Positions 17,167 through 26,171 are shown, counted from the stretch's first letter. The stretch is DNA of 64,000 nucleotides from an uncultured Blautia sp. (GCA_900541985.1 UQLX01000012.1:1-64000), one strand, 5' to 3'. A program made the numbers and translations. The notes: generated from the letters alone by a model not told the origin.

Positions 17167-19443
17167 ATGGTTGGAAAGAGTATTCCAAGAGTAGATGCTT
17201 ACGAAAAAGTTACAGGAAGGGCAAAGTTCACAGATGATTTGATCCTTGACCGGTGTCTGGTCGCCAAGGTTCTTCATTCTACCATTGGAAATGGAATTGT
17301 TACATCCATTGATACCAGTGAAGCGGAAGCGCTTCCGGGTGTGGTAAAGGTGGTTACCTTCCAGGATGTACCGGATCACTGCTATCCCACACCGGGACAC
17401 CCGTGGTCTGTAGAGCCGGCCCATCAGGACGTGGCAGACAGAAATATCCTGACAGGACGGGTTCGTTATTATGGTGATGACATTGCTGCAGTAGTGGCAG
17501 AGGACGAAGTGACAGCATCCCGTGCGCTGAAGCTGATCAAGGTAGAGTATGAAGAATATCCGGTGGAGATCCACCCGAGAAAATCCATGTATGGAAGCAA
17601 TCCTCCCATTCACTTTGATAAAAAAGATAACGTGCTGGCACGGTCCAACTTTTTTATCGGGGATGTGGATAAGGGTCTGGAGGAATCGGAGACAGTTGTA
17701 AAAAGAAGCTATAAGACTCCGATTGTTCAGCATTGTCATATTGAAAATCCGATTTCCTTTGCCTATATGGAAAAGGGAAGGGTTGTGGTAGTTACTTCCA
17801 CGCAGATTCCTCATATTGTAAGACGTGTGATCGGTCAGGCACTGGGGATTCCCTGGGGCAAGGTAAGAGTGATCAAACCTTATATCGGCGGAGGTTTCGG
17901 AAACAAGCAGGATGTGCTGTATGAGCCTCTGAACGCTTTTCTGACGATGCAGGTGGGAGGCCGTCCGGTGAAACTGGATATTTCCAGAGAAGAGACCTTC
18001 CGAAATACCAGAACCCGACATTCCATCGAATATGATCTGGTTGCAGGAGTCGATAAAGAAGGCCGTCTTATGGCAAAAGAGATGAATGCATACTCGAATC
18101 AGGGCGCTTATGCTTCCCACGGTCATGCCATTGCAGCGAACGGATTAACTGCATGGAGACTGCAGTATGCCTGTCCGAATGTCAGAGGCGAAGCATACAC
18201 CATTTATACAAACAGCCCGACAGCAGGTGCTATGCGTGCTTACGGAATCCCGCAGGCCGCGTTTGCCATTGAATGCTTTATGGATGACATTGCAAAGGAA
18301 ATCCATATGGATCCACTGGAATTCCGTAAAAAGAATCTGATCCAGGGATATTATGAGGACGCTTATCTGAAACCGATTGCTGCGAATACAAATGGTATTT
18401 TTGAGTGTCTGGAAAAGGGCGCTGAATATATACACTGGGATGAAAAACGCAAAGAATATGCCGATCAGACCGGAGATATCCGAAGAGGCGTCGGTGTTTC
18501 TGTCTTTTCTTACAAGACAGGTGTATGGCCTATTTCTCTGGAGATTGCCGGCTGTCGTCTGTCCATGAATCAGGATGGAAGTGTACAGATGCAGATTGGT
18601 GCTACAGAGATCGGTCAGGGAGCAGATACGGTATTTTCCCAGATGGCTGCAGAGACTCTCCACATGGATGTAGAGAACATTCATATTGTGACTGTGCAGG
18701 ATACCGACGTGACACCATTTGATACAGGTGCCTATGCATCCAGACAGTCCTTTGTTACCGGAACTGCAGTAAAACAGTGTGCAGAGCAGCTTTATGATAA
18801 AATCCTTGCTTATGCGAAAACACTTCTGCCGGAGCAGGAGACCAGAGAACTTTCCATGGATCACGGCTGGATCTATGCCGGAGACGAGGAAGCGATTTCT
18901 CTGGAGGCTGTTGCACAGGAGGCTTACTACAGCCTTTCCAACTCTTCGGTACTTACCGCAGAAGTTTCTACCCAGGTAAAGAAAAACACACTTGCATCCG
19001 GCTGCTGTTTTGCAGAGGTGGAAGTGGATATGAAACTGGGAACGATCAAGATCCTTCGTATCATCAATGTTCATGACAGCGGAAAGCTTCTGAATCCTCA
19101 GCTGGCAGAAATGCAGGTGCATGGCGGTATGTCCATGGGTATGGGATATGGAGTCAGTGAACAGATCGTTCTGGATGAAAAAACAGGAAGGATGTTGAAC
19201 GGCAACCTTCTTGACTATAAACTTATGACAGCTCTGGATACGCCGGATATCAAAGCGGATTTTGTGGAGCTTGACGATCCTGAGGGACCATATGGAAACA
19301 AGGCTCTTGGAGAACCGCCTGCAATTCCGGGAGCACCTGCCATCCGAAATGCAGTTCTTCATGCAACAGGCGTGGCGTTTAATGAGAATCCTCTCACACC
19401 TCAGAAGCTGATCGATGGATTCAAAAAAGCCGGACTGATCTGA
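17167..19443 (+). CDS. xdhA: Xanthine dehydrogenase molybdopterin-binding subunit
   Basis: The large subunit of a three-subunit molybdenum hydroxylase, 758 residues from ATG 17167, which follows AAGAAGGTGAAG closely. An upstream in-frame TTG (17125) and ATG (17137) lack a good ribosome site. Family motifs are IGGGFGNKQD near residue 240, SPTAGAMRAYGIPQ near 350, GATEIGQGADTVFSQM near 478 and the C-terminal active-site segment KALGEPPAIPGAPAI near 713. It is followed by FAD and [2Fe-2S] subunit genes, so it forms a classical XdhABC enzyme distinct from the fused enzyme upstream. Aldehyde or nicotinate hydroxylases have the same fold; xanthine or a related purine is favoured by the neighbours. 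Confidence 0.92.
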   Translation: MVGKSIPRVDAYEKVTGRAKFTDDLILDRCLVAKVLHSTIGNGIVTSIDTSEAEALPGVVKVVTFQDVPDHCYPTPGHPWSVEPAHQDVADRNILTGRVRYYGDDIAAVVAEDEVTASRALKLIKVEYEEYPVEIHPRKSMYGSNPPIHFDKKDNVLARSNFFIGDVDKGLEESETVVKRSYKTPIVQHCHIENPISFAYMEKGRVVVVTSTQIPHIVRRVIGQALGIPWGKVRVIKPYIGGGFGNKQDVLYEPLNAFLTMQVGGRPVKLDISREETFRNTRTRHSIEYDLVAGVDKEGRLMAKEMNAYSNQGAYASHGHAIAANGLTAWRLQYACPNVRGEAYTIYTNSPTAGAMRAYGIPQAAFAIECFMDDIAKEIHMDPLEFRKKNLIQGYYEDAYLKPIAANTNGIFECLEKGAEYIHWDEKRKEYADQTGDIRRGVGVSVFSYKTGVWPISLEIAGCRLSMNQDGSVQMQIGATEIGQGADTVFSQMAAETLHMDVENIHIVTVQDTDVTPFDTGAYASRQSFVTGTAVKQCAEQLYDKILAYAKTLLPEQETRELSMDHGWIYAGDEEAISLEAVAQEAYYSLSNSSVLTAEVSTQVKKNTLASGCCFAEVEVDMKLGTIKILRIINVHDSGKLLNPQLAEMQVHGGMSMGMGYGVSEQIVLDEKTGRMLNGNLLDYKLMTALDTPDIKADFVELDDPEGPYGNKALGEPPAIPGAPAIRNAVLHATGVAFNENPLTPQKLIDGFKKAGLI

Positions 19444-19459
19444 AAGGGGGAACTGTTTT

Positions 19460-20344
19460 ATGTATGATATTGAAAATTACTATAATGCAAAATCTGTTGA
19501 AGAGGCGGCAGCGCTTCTGAGAGAACATCCGGATTCCAGGATCATTTCCGGAGGAAGTGATGTCCTGATCAAAATCCGGGAAGGAAAGATGGCGGGTACT
19601 TCTCTTGTCTGTATTCGTGATATTAAAGAAATCCAGGGGATAAGTAAAAAAGAAAACGGAGATATTTATATCGGTGCAGGCACCACGTTTTCTCATATTA
19701 CAAATGATCCGATCATACAGGAATGTATTCCGGTCCTTGGAGAAGCAGTAGATCAGGTTGGAGGTCCTCAGATCCGTAATATCGGTACGATTGGAGGAAA
19801 CATCTGCAATGGTGCAGTCAGTGCAGACAGTGCGCCTACAGTATTTTCTCTGAACGCCCTTCTTCGTATTGAAGATGGGAACGGAGGAAGAACCGTTCCG
19901 GTAAAAGAGTTTTATCTGGGACCGGGCCGTGTGGATCTGAAACGGGGAGAGATCCTGACCTATGTGATCATTCCTGCAGAAGAATACCAGGGATATCACG
20001 GTCATTATATTAAATATTCCATGCGTAAAGCCATGGATATCGCTACCCTGAGCTGTTCTGTAGTAAGCAGGGTGGATACAGAAAAAAATATTCTGGAAGA
20101 TGTACGCATTACCTTTGGCGTAGCGGCTCCGGTTCCTTTCCGATGTGAAAAAACAGAAGCTGCCTTAAAGGGAATGCCTGTGGATGAAAAACTGTATCAG
20201 ACGATAGAAGAAAGTATTCGTCAGGAGATCAGCCCGAGAGATTCCTGGAGAGCTTCCAGAGAATTCCGTCTTCAGATTGGCGGAGAGATTGCAAAGAGGG
20301 CGCTGATCCGTACCGTAGAACTTGCAGGAGGTAACAGAAAATGA
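19460..20344 (+). CDS. xdhB: Xanthine dehydrogenase FAD-binding subunit
   Basis: A 294-residue flavoprotein of the CoxM/XdhB family that passes electrons from the iron-sulfur subunit to NAD+ or another acceptor. The FAD-binding pattern appears as SGGSDVLIKIREGK near residue 31 and IRNIGTIGGNICNGAVSADSAP near 109, the latter containing the typical TIGGN motif. AAAGGGGG precedes the ATG, and the 3' end overlaps xdhC by four bases. Middle gene of xdhA-xdhB-xdhC. Confidence 0.93.
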   Translation: MYDIENYYNAKSVEEAAALLREHPDSRIISGGSDVLIKIREGKMAGTSLVCIRDIKEIQGISKKENGDIYIGAGTTFSHITNDPIIQECIPVLGEAVDQVGGPQIRNIGTIGGNICNGAVSADSAPTVFSLNALLRIEDGNGGRTVPVKEFYLGPGRVDLKRGEILTYVIIPAEEYQGYHGHYIKYSMRKAMDIATLSCSVVSRVDTEKNILEDVRITFGVAAPVPFRCEKTEAALKGMPVDEKLYQTIEESIRQEISPRDSWRASREFRLQIGGEIAKRALIRTVELAGGNRK

Positions 20345-20835
20345 TCAGGGATAAAGTACTGGTAAAATGTATCGTAAATGGAAAAGAAGTAGCGGAATAT
20401 GTAGATCCGAGAGAATCCCTTCTTGATATGCTGAGAAACCGTCTGGGCCTTACTTCTGTTAAAAAAGGCTGTGAGGTTGGAGAATGTGGAGCCTGTACGG
20501 TTATTATTGACGGTGAGACCGTAGATTCCTGTATTTATCTGGCTGTATGGGCAGAGGGAAAAAATATCCGTACACTGGAAGGACTTGAGAAAAACGGAGA
20601 TCTGACACGTATTCAGGAGGCCTTTATTGAGGAAGGAGCCATCCAGTGCGGATTTTGTACACCGGGATTTGTGATGTCGGCTACCGTACTTCTGGAAAGA
20701 GGAGAAGTCCTTACCAGAGAAGCAATCAAAAAACATATGTCAGGAAACCTGTGCCGCTGCACCGGTTATCAGAATATTGTCAATGCCGTAGAAAAAGTTA
20801 TGAAAGAAAATGCGGCAGAAAACGAGGGAGCTTAA
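20341..20835 (+). CDS. xdhC: Xanthine dehydrogenase [2Fe-2S] subunit
   Basis: A 164-residue CoxS-type small subunit with two [2Fe-2S] clusters. The plant-type ligands are in CEVGECGACTV near residue 44 with the further Cys in DSCIYLA. The second cluster is in IQCGFCTPGFV near 101 and GNLCRCTGYQNI near 137. Length is normal for the family. ATGA overlap with xdhB and three bases before yqeB place it within a tight operon. Confidence 0.93.
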   Translation: MIRDKVLVKCIVNGKEVAEYVDPRESLLDMLRNRLGLTSVKKGCEVGECGACTVIIDGETVDSCIYLAVWAEGKNIRTLEGLEKNGDLTRIQEAFIEEGAIQCGFCTPGFVMSATVLLERGEVLTREAIKKHMSGNLCRCTGYQNIVNAVEKVMKENAAENEGA

Positions 20836-20838
20836 GTT

Positions 20839-21657
20839 ATGCCGCAGAACAGTATACTTGCTGTCCGGGGCGGAGGAGATCTTGCCAGTGGAGTGATCCA
20901 CCGGCTTTTCCGCTGCGGCTACCGGGTTCTTATATTGGAGAGCAGGAAACCAAGCGCCATCCGCAGAGAAGTATCCTTCTGTGAAGCTGTTTATGACGGA
21001 GAAGCCTTTGTAGAGGGAGTCCTGAGCCACCGTATTGATCAGGTGGAGCAGTGTGAAAAAATCTGGAAGCAGGGGGAGATTCCTCTTCTGGTAGATGAAG
21101 AGGGAACTGCGATCCGGGCTCTGAAGCCGGACGCTGTGATCGATGGGATCCTTGCCAAAAAAAATATGGGTACCAGCCGGGATATGGCACCATTGACCAT
21201 TGCCCTTGGACCGGGATTTCTGGCCGGTGTGGATGCTGATTATGTGATTGAGACAAAAAGAGGTCACGATCTTGGACGTATCATTGAAGAAGGATGGGCG
21301 ATTCCGAATACAGGAATCCCGGGAGAAATCGGTGGTTATGGAAAAGAGAGAGTGATCCACTCACCGGCAGACGGAGTGATCCATAATAAAACAAAGATCG
21401 GTGATCTGGTAGAAAAGGGTCAGGAAATTGCTGTGATCCGGACAGAAGAAGGACAGGAAATCCCGGTGACAGCATCTTTGACCGGGGTGCTGCGCGGTAT
21501 TATCCGGGAAGGCTATGAAGTTTTCCAGGGGATGAAGATCGCAGATATTGACCCCAGAAAAGAACAAAAAAAGAACTGCAATACTATTTCGGACAAGGCG
21601 AGATGTATTGCAGGGAGTGTTGTAGAGATCCTTTTGGCAGAAGGAGTTCTTCCCTGA
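20839..21657 (+). CDS. yqeB: YqeB-type selenium-dependent molybdenum hydroxylase maturation protein
   Basis: A 272-residue protein of the EF2563/YqeB family. Comparative genomics ties it to enzymes carrying a labile selenium ligand on molybdenum. The N-terminal VRGGGDLASGVIHRLFRCG (residues 9-27) is a nucleotide-binding-like glycine-rich segment, and a biotinyl-lipoyl-like region appears in the last third (HSPADGVIHN onward). It follows xdhC closely with a GAGGGAG site. Its presence is the main sequence evidence that at least one hydroxylase here uses the selenium cofactor. The biochemical step is not established as far as I know. Confidence 0.9.
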   Translation: MPQNSILAVRGGGDLASGVIHRLFRCGYRVLILESRKPSAIRREVSFCEAVYDGEAFVEGVLSHRIDQVEQCEKIWKQGEIPLLVDEEGTAIRALKPDAVIDGILAKKNMGTSRDMAPLTIALGPGFLAGVDADYVIETKRGHDLGRIIEEGWAIPNTGIPGEIGGYGKERVIHSPADGVIHNKTKIGDLVEKGQEIAVIRTEEGQEIPVTASLTGVLRGIIREGYEVFQGMKIADIDPRKEQKKNCNTISDKARCIAGSVVEILLAEGVLP

Positions 21658-21683
21658 ATTACAGCTGATGTATGGAGGCAGAA

Positions 21684-23033
21684 ATGAGTATCCTGGAGCT
21701 TCTGGATATTGACATAAAAAAGAATAAGGTAATCTCTGTTGTCGGAGGAGGAGGCAAAACAAGCCTGATCTTCCGACTGACAGAGGAACTGGTCGCACTT
21801 GGAAAAAAGGTGATTGTTACTACCACTACTCATATGGCTTATGAACCGGAACGGCCCTTTGCCAGAGACGGAAAGCTGGAAAAGATCAGGGAAGATCTCG
21901 CAAAAGAAGGATATACAGTAGCGGGATCCTTTGTAGAACAGAGGTATGGAAGAAACAGGAAAAATGCAGACGCGGGTCCTGTTGGCGTCAGAACCGGAAG
22001 GGAAGGGGAAGAAGCTTCCTGTTGCAAGATACAGGGACCTCCTGAAGAAAAGCTTCCGGAGCTTCAAAAAGAGTGTGATATGCTTCTGATTGAGGCAGAC
22101 GGTGCAAAACGTCTGCCTTTAAAGTTTCCTGCAGAGTGGGAGCCTGTGATCCCGGAAATGACAGATCTGGTTGTTGGAGTGACGGGTCTGGACTGTCTGG
22201 GGAAAAGGATTGCAGATACATGCCACAGACCGGAATTAATGTCAGAATTTCTTGGAAAGGATATCCGGGAAAAAGTGACAGAAGCGGATGTGGCAAGTAT
22301 CGCAGCTGCTTCTTCCGGACTTCGTAAAAATGTGGAAAACCGGGAATTTCGAGTGTTTTTGAATAAGGCGGATGTTTTGGAGGACCCAAAAGCAGCAGAC
22401 AGGATTATTCAGGAATTGAAAAAACAAAAGGTTTCTGCTGTCAGCGGAAGCTTAAAGTACAGGGCACAGGAGAAGCTGGCAATCGTGATCCTTGCGGCAG
22501 GAAACAGCCGCAGATTCGGAAAAAACAAGCTTCTGTATCCTGTTGAAGGAGTCCCCATGTATCAGAGGGCGTTCCATAAGGCGCTTCTGGCCCGGAAAAA
22601 GATGCAGGATCAGATTTCTTCGGTTGTGGTGGTTACCCAGTATCCGGAGATTGTGGAAGAGGCAGAGAAGCTCGGCATAAAAACCGTATTAAATCCTCAT
22701 CCCGAAGAGGGGATTTCTTCCTCTATGAAGCTCGGACTTCTTCCGGAGGCTGACGCCTGCCTGTTTATGGTGGCGGACCAGCCCTGGTTAAGCGCGGATA
22801 CTCTGGAGGGACTGATCTGCAGCTTTCTGGGAAGTGAGAAAGGAATGGCATCCGTTTCCAGAAATGGTGAGCCGGGAAATCCCTGTATTTTCAGTCGGAA
22901 ATATTACAGGAGCCTGCTGGCGCTTACCGGGGACAAGGGTGGAAAAAGAGTACTGAATGCCCATCCGGAGGATGTGGTTTTATACGAAATTGAAAATGAA
23001 AAAGAGCTTACAGACGTGGATCAGCCTCTGTAG
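21684..23033 (+). CDS. YqeC / MocA-like fusion for selenium-molybdenum cofactor maturation
   Basis: About 449 residues from ATG 21684, which lies five bases after GGAGG; ATG 21672 overlaps that site and is less likely. Two domains are fused. The N-terminal ~260 residues are YqeC-like, with a P-loop VVGGGGKTSLIF near residue 15 and the VTTTTHMA motif near 45. The C-terminal ~185 residues are a MobA/MocA-type nucleotidyltransferase starting LAIVILAAGNSRRFGKNKLL near 267, with MVADQPWL near 362 as the metal site. In many genomes these are separate genes (yqeC and mocA/ygfJ). The fusion suggests successive or coupled steps, such as cytidylylation of the pterin cofactor and selenium handling; this is inferred. 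Confidence 0.88.
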   Translation: MSILELLDIDIKKNKVISVVGGGGKTSLIFRLTEELVALGKKVIVTTTTHMAYEPERPFARDGKLEKIREDLAKEGYTVAGSFVEQRYGRNRKNADAGPVGVRTGREGEEASCCKIQGPPEEKLPELQKECDMLLIEADGAKRLPLKFPAEWEPVIPEMTDLVVGVTGLDCLGKRIADTCHRPELMSEFLGKDIREKVTEADVASIAAASSGLRKNVENREFRVFLNKADVLEDPKAADRIIQELKKQKVSAVSGSLKYRAQEKLAIVILAAGNSRRFGKNKLLYPVEGVPMYQRAFHKALLARKKMQDQISSVVVVTQYPEIVEEAEKLGIKTVLNPHPEEGISSSMKLGLLPEADACLFMVADQPWLSADTLEGLICSFLGSEKGMASVSRNGEPGNPCIFSRKYYRSLLALTGDKGGKRVLNAHPEDVVLYEIENEKELTDVDQPL

Positions 23034-23053
23034 GCTCTTCTTTTTAATGTGGG

Positions 23054-24279
23054 TCAGTCCGCCCTGGATCTGCTTTTCTGATTCAGTTCCGGAAGAACGG
23101 TCAGCAGCATGGTCAGAAAGCAGGCACAGCCTCCGATCAGATTGGAGACAGGTTCCGCCCAGAATACGCCGTCTACGCCCAGATTTCCAAGATGGGGCAG
23201 CAGTACGGTAAGGGGGACCACAATGATTACCTTGCGGAAAATAGAGAAAAAGGTAGCATATCTGGCTTTTCCAAGAGCTACGAATACACTTTGACCGGCA
23301 AACTGTAAAGCCATAAAGCAAAAACCAAAAAAGTAGATATGAAGAGCAGGGGTGCCTTTGGCGATCAGATCCGGTTCACTGTTGAAGATCCGGATAAAAA
23401 ATTCCGGGAATAATTTCAGGATTCCCCATATGGCAAGCGTATAGGAAACACAGAGCAGGGTGACAAAACCGATTGCTTTTTTTACCCGGTAATAGGCTTT
23501 TTCTCCGTAATTAAAGCTCATAACCGGTGAAGCGCCGCCTGTAAGTCCGTTAACAGGAGTGGTCGTGATCTCACGGATGGAATTCAGCACGGTCATGATT
23601 CCTACATAAAGATCCCCTCCCCAGGTCTGCAGGGTAGCGTTGCAGAAAATCTGTACCAGACTGTTGGTAAAGGCCATCATAAAACCGGAGACACCAAGAG
23701 ACATAATGCTTTTTACACGGCTCCATTTTAATTTCATGGCCTCTTTTTTCAGATGTAGGACAGCCTTTTTTCCGGTAAGGAATTTAAGAACCCAGAGAGC
23801 AGAACACATCTGAGACAGAACGGTTGCGGTGGCTGCTCCCTTTACGCCCATATGGAACACAAAGATAATCTTGCATAAGGGTAGGTAATGTCACTTGCAC
23901 CAAAAGCATAGAGAACCGGGCGGTAAAAAAGATATCCAAGAAGCATCAAAACAATCCCGGTAAGGAGGAGCATGGAAAAAGTATTGCCCATAAGCCTCTC
24001 TGCCTCGCGGCTGTTTCCCCGTCCCCGTTCCATGGAACAGAGAGGACTGCCTCCGTTGCCGAAAAGATAGGTAAATGCTGTGATCAGTGTGATCACGGGA
24101 AAACAGATGCCTACACCGGTCAGGGCTGTTGTACCTGCCTGGGGAATCCGTCCGATATAGATTCGGTCTACGATATTATAAAGGAGGTTCAGAAGCTGTG
24201 CCAGTGTCATGGGTACAGCTACCTCCAGAATGTTTCGGTATACATTTCCTCTGGAAAAGTCCGTCTGATGTACGTTCAT
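23054..24279 (-). pseudogene. Decayed MATE-family efflux transporter
   Basis: Two adjoining reverse-strand frames encode the ends of one MATE multidrug/toxin exporter. The first (24279 down to 23842) has the N-terminal helices (VAVPMTLAQLLNLLYNIVDR, then GVGICFPVI) up to DITYPYAR and then runs into a stop in the wrong frame. The second resumes at IIFVFHMGVKGAATATVLSQ near 23870 and continues to the C-terminus at 23054. Compared with the usual ~450 residues, about 60 codons between these points are missing and the frame is shifted, so this is a real internal deletion, not a single-base error. It has a ribosome site (AGAGGTG), so expression of a fragment is possible but a working transporter is not expected. 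Confidence 0.85.
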
Positions 24280-24442
24280 ATATTCACACCTCTGCTAAAC
24301 TCTCTTTTTATTATATACCATATAAACGAAAAAACAAGAATCCTGAAAAAGCATTGTAATTTAGACAAAAAAATAACCACATCAGTCCACAAGAAAAAAC
24401 AAATAAAAACCACATGATATTTCTTTTTTTTGTTGATTTTAC

Positions 24443-24471
24443 TTGTGTTTTTAGCAAAAAACAGGTATACT
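24443..24471 (+). promoter_or_regulatory. Candidate promoter for the BMC gene pair
   Basis: TTGTGT at 24443-24448, a 17-base spacer and TATACT at 24466-24471. The first BMC start is about 50 bases further on. Confidence 0.55.
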
Positions 24472-24524
24472 GGAAGTAAATACAACAATAGACAAATTTT
24501 CTGGTAAGAAAAGTGGGAGGTATT

Positions 24525-24824
24525 ATGGCTGAAAATTATAACGGCATGGCAGTCGGTGTATTTGAACTGGATAATCTGGTTGCCTGCTTTGTAGCTCTTG
24601 ACGCTGCATCCAAGGCAGCAAATGTAAAAATCCAGAGTGTGGAGCGTAACCGTCTGAAAAGTGGTGCCTGTGTAAAAATAAGAGGTTCTGTTTCTGATGT
24701 GAATGCTGCTATGGAGGTGGCTCTTGAGACAGCGAAACCTCTTGGAAAGATCGTCAGTCACACCATCATCGCTTCTCCGACAGAGGATACGGAGACTGCG
24801 CTTGCAATGACCATTAACAAATAA
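24525..24824 (+). CDS. BMC-domain hexameric shell protein 1
   Basis: A 99-residue single-domain bacterial microcompartment protein (PduA/EutM/CcmK fold) starting at ATG 24525, four bases after GGGAGG; the upstream GTG is inside the ribosome site. Family pattern: VGVFELDNLVACFVALDAASKA early, the pore-loop region RLKSGACVKIRG near residue 46, and ASPTEDTETAL at the end. The pore loop is one residue longer than in typical EutM-like proteins and contains a cysteine. It forms an operon with a second BMC gene and faces the ygeX operon end to end. Shell role is by family; the enclosed enzymes are unknown. Confidence 0.9.
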   Translation: MAENYNGMAVGVFELDNLVACFVALDAASKAANVKIQSVERNRLKSGACVKIRGSVSDVNAAMEVALETAKPLGKIVSHTIIASPTEDTETALAMTINK

Positions 24825-24849
24825 TTTTGGATAAAGTGAGGAAATCGTT

Positions 24850-25143
24850 ATGAGATATGGAGCATTTGGACTGGTAGAGGTGCTGGGAAGCAGCAATGCC
24901 ATCCTGGTGATCGATCAGATGCTGAAGACATCTGATGTAGCTTTTCGTACCTGGAATACAAAATGCGGCGGTCATGCCACTGTATTTTTAAGCGGTGATG
25001 TTTCCGCAGTGACAGCTGCTGTGGAGAGTGTCAAGGGCAATCCTCCCTGTGAGGTGATTGCAGCAGCGGTAATTTCCAATCCTTCAGAGGAGACGGTACG
25101 TCTGGTAGAAGAGGAAGCAGAAAAGCATCATTTCAACAAATAA
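24850..25143 (+). CDS. BMC-domain hexameric shell protein 2
   Basis: A 97-residue BMC-H protein. The start reads YGAFGLVEVLGSSNAILVID, the pore region is TKCGGHATVF near residue 39 and the end ISNPSEETVRLVEEE. Where most BMC-H pores have GSG this protein has CGG, which would put six cysteines around the central pore of a hexamer. A pore cysteine can hold an iron-sulfur cluster in some shell proteins, so electron transfer across the shell is conceivable; this is inference. It lies 25 bases after the first BMC gene. No pentameric (EutN/CcmL) vertex protein is present in the window. Confidence 0.9.
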   Translation: MRYGAFGLVEVLGSSNAILVIDQMLKTSDVAFRTWNTKCGGHATVFLSGDVSAVTAAVESVKGNPPCEVIAAAVISNPSEETVRLVEEEAEKHHFNK

Positions 25144-25145
25144 AC

Positions 25146-25212
25146 AAAAACTCCCGGCATATTCCAATGACATGCAGATGTGTCTGCTGGAATATCTTCC
25201 GGGAGTTTTTTT
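25146..25212. terminator. Bidirectional terminator between BMC genes and arcC
   Basis: A perfect 12-bp outer stem (25146-25157 with 25199-25210), then stacked inner stems (25159-25166 with 25188-25195; 25174-25178 with 25183-25187). T-runs flank it on both strands, so it can end the BMC and the ygeX-arcC transcripts. Confidence 0.9.
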
Positions 25213-25226
25213 ATTTCTGGCTTTTT

Positions 25227-26171
25227 TTACAGATGAATGGTGGTTCCTGTTTTTCCCTGGATTCCGTCTTTTGCTTTTTCCAGAAGTGTGATCATAGCGG
25301 TACGTCCTTTTCCGGAAGAAGCGAAGTCCATAGCAGCCTGAACCTTCGGAAGCATGGATCCTGCAGCGAAATGTCCTTCGTCTACATATTTCTTAGCTTC
25401 CTCTACAGTAAGGTCACTGAGCCATTCTTCGTTTTCTTTACCAAAGTTGATGGCAACTTTTTCTACTGCGGTCAGGATGATCAGCATATCTGCATCCAGC
25501 TCTTTGGCAAGAAGACAGCTGGCGAAATCTTTATCGATCACGGCAGAAGCGCCTTTTAAGTGATCTCCCTGAAGGGTTACCGGGATTCCGCCGCCTCCGC
25601 AGCAGATGACGATCTTATTGGCATCCACAAGGCTGTTAATGGCATCCTGTTCTACGATCTCCACAGGCTTAGGAGAAGCAACAACACGACGGTAGCCACG
25701 GCCGGCATCTTCTTTTGTGATGTATCCGTATGCTTTTTCTGCATGTTCTGCCTCTTCCTTTGTCATGAAATGTCCGATAGGCTTGCTGGGATTCTGGAAA
25801 GCAGGATCTTCCGGATCTACACGAACCTGTGTGACTACGGTAACCACCGGAGTACGCACGAATCCTCTTTTGCGAAGTTCCTCGCGGAGTGCGTTCTGAA
25901 GATCATATCCGATATAGGCCTGGCTCATTGCCACGCATACGGAGAGGGGAGTGTTAGGCTGATTGGCGTCTTCACGGGAAAGAGCTGCCATAGCATTGTT
26001 GATCATACCGACCTGTGGTCCGTTTCCGTGGACAACTACTACCTGATGACCATCTTCGATCAGGTCACAGAGAGCCTTTGCTGTTGTTTTTACAGCTACC
26101 ATCTGTTCCGGGAGAGTGTTCCCCAATGCGTTTCCTCCCAGTGCAATTACGATTCGTTTACGCTTATACAT
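25227..26171 (-). CDS. arcC: Carbamate kinase
   Basis: A 314-residue amino-acid-kinase-family enzyme that makes ATP from carbamoyl phosphate and ADP, releasing carbamate. I start it at the ATG ending at 26171, six bases after AGGAGG; upstream codons in the frame lack a ribosome site. Motifs are IVIALGGNALG at residues 7-17, VVHGNGPQVG near 47 and ICCGGGGIPV near 211. It is the last gene of the reverse operon ygeX-ygeY-ygeW-arcC, where it would cash in the carbamoyl phosphate produced by YgeW. The same arrangement occurs in the E. coli purine cluster (yqeA). Confidence 0.95.
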   Translation of the reverse strand: MYKRKRIVIALGGNALGNTLPEQMVAVKTTAKALCDLIEDGHQVVVVHGNGPQVGMINNAMAALSREDANQPNTPLSVCVAMSQAYIGYDLQNALREELRKRGFVRTPVVTVVTQVRVDPEDPAFQNPSKPIGHFMTKEEAEHAEKAYGYITKEDAGRGYRRVVASPKPVEIVEQDAINSLVDANKIVICCGGGGIPVTLQGDHLKGASAVIDKDFASCLLAKELDADMLIILTAVEKVAINFGKENEEWLSDLTVEEAKKYVDEGHFAAGSMLPKVQAAMDFASSGKGRTAMITLLEKAKDGIQGKTGTTIHL

